Source: Chrysoperla carnea
Taxonomy: Eukaryota > Arthropoda > Insecta > Neuroptera > Chrysopidae
Direction of reading: 5' to 3'
Assembly (NCBI RefSeq): GCF_905475395.1
Contig: NC_058337.1
Coordinates: 86,050,368 to 86,114,367 of the forward strand
Length of the DNA stretch: 64,000 nt
The position numbers and the translations under genes were made by a program. The notes below the pieces were generated by a model that was not told the DNA's origin, did not search any database, and saw only the letters and a list, made by a program, of their open reading frames with translations. This document shows, one piece after another, positions 58,497 through 64,000 of the stretch (the first letter of the stretch is position 1; every line of letters starts with the position of its first letter).

Positions 58497-60509
58497 CTAA
58501 AACATAAACGATTGAAAATGAAACTTTCGTAATTAACATAAATTTTTTAAATAATTTTTTAATCTGATAATGAATATTTTCGGATCAATGATACTCGCGA
58601 GCGCTATGTCTACACCATTTTGAATCGAGAACCCAATTAAATTTCGACTTCCATTAGCCCGATTTGTCAAGCTGATAAATCAGTACAGACTGGTTGGCAA
58701 CGAAATAATTGCAACAATCATATTTTGGACCGACTCAGGATTGTAAATCGTGTTGTGATGGTTATTTTGAAAGCAGTTATTGATCATCTTTTATGGTGGT
58801 ATATAGACCATTTTTTGTGAATATTATAATTCGGTATATGCTGATTACATAAGGAGAAATGCCCCAAGAGACTTGCGAGACTATTGCATGATGACATTTT
58901 TTTTTAACATGATGTTTGTGAAATTGATCAAAACATTAAGATTTTGTATAAATTACTTTATTATTAGAACTTCTAAAATTGAAATTTAAAAATAAACAAA
59001 AAAGTTTCCTTAACATTAATTTCCTTAACATTTACCATTAAGTGAGTATTGCATCACATCATCAGAAAATCAGAAAACTAACCAGTGAATGATTCATATA
59101 TTTAAGATCGCTGCAATTTCAATCAAATTTACAAGAACAAAAACCTAAAAACCTCATAACGGCCTTGTAAATAGAAATTCGAAAATTTTGAAGTGGCAGG
59201 TTACCTAAACTTTATTTTTGCTGAAATGGTAAACTAACTTCTTTTCAAAATAAAATACCTAAGTGCATGTTACAAATAAACATTTGCGATTAAGTAAAAA
59301 AACAAGATGGTTGCAAGATTCCAAGAAGAGGGACAAGTTCCAAGCTTGACCTTGCTCATCAATAATCCAGAAACAAAAAATGCTAGAAAGAAACGACTTT
59401 TTTGTTTCATACATCCTTTCTCTCACCTAGAAACCATCTCTACTTTCATATATTATAGAAGAAAATCGTAGAACTAAAATTTTCAAACTAAAGTCCTAAC
59501 GTACGTTCAAACGTTATCATAGTGATGATAACGTTTAAAACAATCCAAATATTGTTGCCTTATAGTCATTTTTTTTTGGAAAAAGATTTTAAATTCGATC
59601 TTCGAGAATGGAATATTATCGCTTTCAGAAATGTAATGACACTCAATCTCCGTTTATCAATAATCCATTCAAAAATGTTCAATTTATTTGATCATGAATT
59701 TACATAAGCATTTTTTAATGTATTTGTTCTTTGAAATAATAGTTATTATTGGCATTGAGAATTCAGTAAGTCGACCCAACAAATAATCGGAAGTGAACGT
59801 TTTCTTATTTCAATAAAAATAAAAGTATGCATTTCCTAATTTGATGATAAACAAAAGTATGTATTGTCTAGTAAGAGCTATAACTAGCTATAATCTTATT
59901 AAATAATAGCTTAATGTTTTTCCGGCACGAAAATTCTATATTATTTATAATATATTGTACATACAATTGAAATAATAATATACAATTTTCTTGAATAAAC
60001 GTTGATCACTGTCAAGTGAATAATATCTTTACAACTAAGATTTCTATGAAAAGTTTTAAATGCATGTATGAGGAACATGGTCTTTTATATTTGCCAGAAA
60101 ATCGTAGAATTCTATTTAATTTTAAGAAAAATCAAAATGAACAAAAAATATAATTTGAACAAAAAAATAATCTCTGTCAAAAAGGGTTAATTGACAATAT
60201 ATGGTCTGTTCAAAAAGTTCCGAACTAGTGATTTTCTCAGAACAGAGGCCAGAGATCAGAAGATGATTAGTATAGAAGTTTACCCTAGTTTTAATCTAAA
60301 AGACCTTGATCATAAGCATGAAAGCTTTTTGAAGTACAACTTAAAATTAAAACTGTGTTTTACATCTTAGATCAACAATACCTTCAGCGACAAGTTTAAA
60401 ATGATAACTTTTAATTAATCACTAGACGTCACATGAATTGTATTACTTTATTTTCTCGTACTTTGTTTGTACCGTCACTGGTGAAACTGAACTTGAGAAA
60501 ATCGATCAG

Positions 60510-60800
60510 CCCAGAGTTTTTATTTGGACGTTCTTATGTATAAGAAAGGAAAAGAAAGAGTTTTCAGAAAATCTATTGTGTGTGATGCGCGCGTAATCAT
60601 ATCATTTGATCTGTAGTTGTATATGTGTATATATAAACACAGCCGGTCAGTCTCATCACTTGCAGGTACATCACTTGAAGTTGTACACATACGATACGCA
60701 CCCCACACAGTACATTTCCTCTTTGTTATATACATAAGAACGTCCATAAAAACTCTTCTTACTTCATATATTTTAAATTGCAACGAGATGGTTGCGAAAC
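60510..60800. mobile_element. MITE related to 2341-2591, left end truncated
   Basis: TTTTTATTTGGACGTTCTTA at the left pairs with TAAGAACGTCCATAAAAA at the right. The outer 35 bp (CTTCTTACTTCATATATTTT onward) is present on the right only. Confidence 0.65.
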
Positions 60801-62274
60801 TGTATACTATCCCTTATTTTTAGAAGAAACTATACAGTGTAAGATACTCGCAGGCCAAAGGACAATATAAGCAAAGTGGAACGTATTGACGGATCAAAAA
60901 TTGCAAGGGATCATATTTTTAGTACATTGAAATAAAGATAAATTTTTTTTACTAATTTAAAGATTTATTGTTTAACTTTTCAATAGAAGGTTGCAGTTCT
61001 AAAACATTTGATTTTAATAGTTCTCCGAGCATTCACACTAACAGCGAACGTAAAAGCCGGCAAGCTAAAGGAATACTAAATTACCAGACACTAGTCAAAG
61101 CTTCACATTTTATAAAAAATACTTGTTCGCCACGGTTCGACAATCCGGGAATGTGTCACAGGCTTAACTTAGCTGAGACGTATTTAGTGCTTGATTTGGA
61201 TTAAGACTTGAGTTAGTAGTTTAAAACTTGATTTCGGTAGCTAGAGAGATTAAAAGAACCCAAGCAGAGGTCTTATACCACTTACAGACACTAAATGCAG
61301 TAATGTTCAAGTTTGAGAATATTTTACTATTTTTTAAGACAGTTATTTTGTTAAAATTAATAAATCTTTTGTTTTACTGTTAATTGCTTAACAGGTTTCT
61401 TGTAGTTGAAATATAGATAATTGCAGTATGTAGTACCCATGATATTGTTCAATATTTTTATTTAATAAATATTTTAATATCTAATTACGAACTATTAGTA
61501 GGTATTTATGAATTCAAAATTGCAGTTTTGCAATACATTTTTTTTTTTACAAATTACTATGATTATTCAATTTTTTTAAATCTTTAGGATCCACCATCTT
61601 AATTAATTGTGACATGCATATTTCGTGATAATAACCACTCCTTTTTTCTAAATCACATGCTTGCCATAATCGCGAGATATTACAATTATTGAGTAGGCTG
61701 TATGATAAAGGAAAGGTAATTTTTTATACATGTTTAATATTATATTCTTGCAGGTTTTGCAGAGAGAATTTCATCAATTGTTAACTGGCTGTTAATTAGT
61801 TGGCTGTTAGTGGCATTAAATCAGATTAGCGGTATTCAATTGATAGGATAAGCCTTCTACTTAAAGATTAAGATAATTCGGTGAGATTTTCTTATTATGA
61901 GCGAGTAATTTGATGAACTCATACAAAAATAGCTGCAAGCTCATATTGACGTTCTTCAAAATGACATTTTTATATATGAGGACCTTAAAATTACCATGGA
62001 TTCCCCCTCTATGGCACCTGGTTATAATTGCTAACCAAGCTTTTTTTCTTCTTGAGCCAATGTCTGGGTACTCCTATGAATATTACTACTACATTTATAA
62101 AGATATTGAAGGAAGTTAAACTAATGTTTATCAACAACATATTTGATCAATAAACCGGGAGATCGAGAAACGGAAAACGAAAGGAGTTTGAGCTAACGTA
62201 GTTTGTAATTGGAAATTACTTTTCTAAGATGTTATTTGGTGCAATGACCACGAATTTTTGTTACTTTGCTCCCC

Positions 62275-63085
62275 GAGGTGAGGAAAAAACAATATGGGCA
62301 TTTTTAAGCGTAAAATTTGAATTAAACATGGAAATTTCGGTTTTCTTGAGTCTAGGTCTGAACAGAGGGATCAGATTATAAAAGCTTTCAGCTACAAGTT
62401 GTAGCTAGAGTACATACGCACCAATTTCCAAGATGTTTCAAGATCATGGGGTCTAGATATGGTCAATTATGCCCATTTTTCCATTTTTTTGAATTATTTT
62501 TTTTACAATAGGGGGTTGAGTCTAAAAATAATATATATGCCGAGAAAGATAATGGTGTTTATGTTACACCTTGATTTTGATTTTTTAACTATTGCCATTT
62601 CCAGCTCCCAAAACCATAGTAGTACATACACATCAATTTACCGCCAGCGAAAAGTCATTTGAGAGTCATGTGGCCCAGATATTACCCATAATGCCCATTT
62701 TTACCGTTTTTTTAAAGTATTTTTTCTAAATGGTGGTTTAAAGGTGGTTAACTCTAAAAATAATATATATACCGGGAAAAATATGGCCATCTGGGCCTTA
62801 TGACCTTGAAATGACATTATCTTTCTCGGCATATATATTATATTTAGGCTCAATTCGAAAAAATGCAAAAAAATTGTCAGAATGGGCATAATTGACCACA
62901 TCTGGACCCCATGACCTTTCAAATTTCCCCGTCTTGGTAATTGATGCGTATGTACTCGACTACAACTTTTGTCCGAACACTTTTTGGATTTGATCCCTCT
63001 GTTCAAAGCTAGACTCAAGCGAAATTTCCATGTTTAATTAAAACTTTGCGCTTAAAAATTTCCAATTGTTTTTTTCCTCACCTCG
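62275..63085. repeat. Large diverged foldback, arms about 275 bp plus a third internal copy
   Basis: The left arm 62275-62553 and right arm 62815-63085 are inverse copies with visible divergence (about 80 percent by eye), beginning GAGGTGAGGAAAAAAC and ending in TTTTTTTCCTCACCTC. Between them, 62662-62805 is a direct repeat of the inner part of the left arm (ATAATGCCCATTTTTACCG; CTCTAAAAATAATATATATA). Weak pairing may extend to about 62214 and 63116. Confidence 0.8.
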
Positions 63086-63639
63086 AAGAGACACTCCTTA
63101 GAAAGGTACTTTTATCCATTCGCAATTTTGATCAAAACGGGCTCGATTCTAATATGTAACATTTCAAAAAGGAACATAATATCCTTAAAAAAACTATTTA
63201 TCCTTGCTAGAGTAGGTAAATTGATTTTATAAACACACAACACATATTTACAATAAATTTTAAAATAAAATATAATTGACAATAATTGTCTACTAAAATC
63301 ATGGCCGCTATTGTTTTTCTACAACAATCAATAAATAATTTTTATAACCATGAAAATCATAGATAATAAATATTAAAAGTATCAATATACCAATATTTTA
63401 ATGATTAATGTTTATTGAAGGAATTTATTTAATGGATTTACTTTATAAATTAATAATTAATAGTATTTGAATTGCTGTATCAAAACAAAAATAAATTCAG
63501 TTTTTAGCACCTACTATGATATTTACAAAACAATAAAAATTGTATAATTAATTTTCATATTTACGTTACATTCTGATTCTATTACTTCACAAAACTCTCT
63601 GTTCCCCAGAAATTTTATTAAAAACAAATTACATTGCGG

Positions 63640-63870
63640 CTAATAAATGTGGATCAAAATTTTAGCCTTTCATAGAAAAGGGTTTGGAGATAAAACTCAG
63701 GCCTGTCCAACGACATCAAAATCATCAAATTTGAATGAATAAAAGGCAAGATATAGACCAAAACGTAAGAAAAGTCATTGCCAAGATGGCGGCGAAAGGG
63801 TTCATTTCCCGAATACGCAAAATCATATTTAAGGTCTTCAAACAACCCCCTATCGAATGAATCCATATGT
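63640..63870 (-). repeat. Dispersed repeat, second copy of 5315-5510
   Basis: On the minus strand CGATAGGGGGTTGTTTGAAG, CCCTTTCGCCGCCATCTTGG and GATTTTGATGTCGTTGGACA follow the order of the 5315-5510 copy, with about 30 extra bases in the middle. Confidence 0.65.
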
Positions 63871-64000
63871 GCATCAAAGTATAAACCATAGCTAGAATAG
63901 TTTTTATCGCGTTGTGTATAATAATGTTACTGACTCCAAGATACAGCATTTTTGCTACAGAATTGACTGAAGCAAAAAATCTAAAGTAACTCCAATTCAT

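Larger units (their letters stand above)
58498..64000. other. Right-hand region, presumed long intron of gene D, repeats only
   Basis: No JHBP exon 1 or 2 was found on the minus strand. Contents are the MITE at 60510-60800, a GC-richer block of unknown nature at about 60990-61200, the foldback at 62275-63085 and the repeat at 63640-63870. The rest is AT-rich. Confidence 0.55.

Noticed and set aside
62701-63018. Open frame of 105 codons, minus strand
   Set aside because: Lies along the right arm of the 62275-63085 foldback; it has stops in the other copies and no protein features.
63654-64000. Overlapping open frames of 70 and 91 codons, minus strand
   Set aside because: They follow a dispersed repeat that also occurs at 5315-5510, with differing frames and indels, so not a conserved protein.
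1-64000. CRISPR arrays, operons, ribosome binding sites, prophage
   Set aside because: The genes are split by spliceosomal introns and the DNA is clearly eukaryotic. The repeats are dispersed or inverted, not regularly spaced.

Overview
The window is AT-rich eukaryotic nuclear DNA, almost certainly from an insect. It has split genes with GT-AG introns, no operons, and a dense load of small DNA transposons (MITEs), foldback repeats and tRNA-derived SINEs. The only well-supported protein genes belong to one insect family, the haemolymph juvenile hormone binding protein (JHBP) / takeout family: small secreted proteins, roughly 240-250 aa, that carry hydrophobic ligands. I cannot fix the insect order from sequence alone.

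Layout: (1) Gene A, minus strand, 1073-4510, complete, five coding exons, 246 aa. (2) 4.5-10.5 kb, intergenic, with SINE fragments, a tRNA-like cloverleaf at 7562-7634 and a GGTTAGGTT-type repeat. (3) Gene B, minus strand, 10529-29387, complete if its first exon is the signal-peptide exon at 29312-29387, which leaves a 14-kb first intron; four coding exons, 249 aa. Its introns hold two long hairpins (12535-12922 and 14608-14948), an 850-bp hAT-type MITE with perfect 8-bp target duplications, a SINE, and repeat families R1 and R3. (4) 29.4-46.2 kb, a 16.8-kb intergenic stretch between two divergently transcribed genes, with a LINE relic, foldback repeats, two R1 copies and a pogo-like MITE. (5) Gene C, plus strand, 46159-53466, complete, four coding exons, 248 aa, with a 5.9-kb first intron. 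(6) Gene D, minus strand, 57171-58496, the last three coding exons only (144 aa); its first two exons should lie beyond the right edge. (7) 58.5-64 kb, repeats only, including an 800-bp foldback.

The four genes share one ancestral exon plan (about 64-76, 232-241, 134, 150 and 152 nt, with matching intron phases). Gene B has lost intron 4 and gene C has lost intron 3, each precisely. The locus is therefore a local gene family built by duplication, including inversion (A, B and D on minus, C on plus), and it probably continues past the right edge. All four proteins should be secreted and act as extracellular carriers. I see no pathway of different enzymes here.

Repeat names used below: R1 = a roughly 550-bp family (5 copies) with ATACCATGTATA inverted ends; R2 = a roughly 230-bp foldback centred on the GGGTCCCGAC motif; R3 = a composite foldback with ACCGACTTC ends; R4 = a dispersed family with TTTAGACTTG-like heads; R5 = a fragment family around GGTGAAATAGGGGATGA. 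All boundaries and identities were read by eye.
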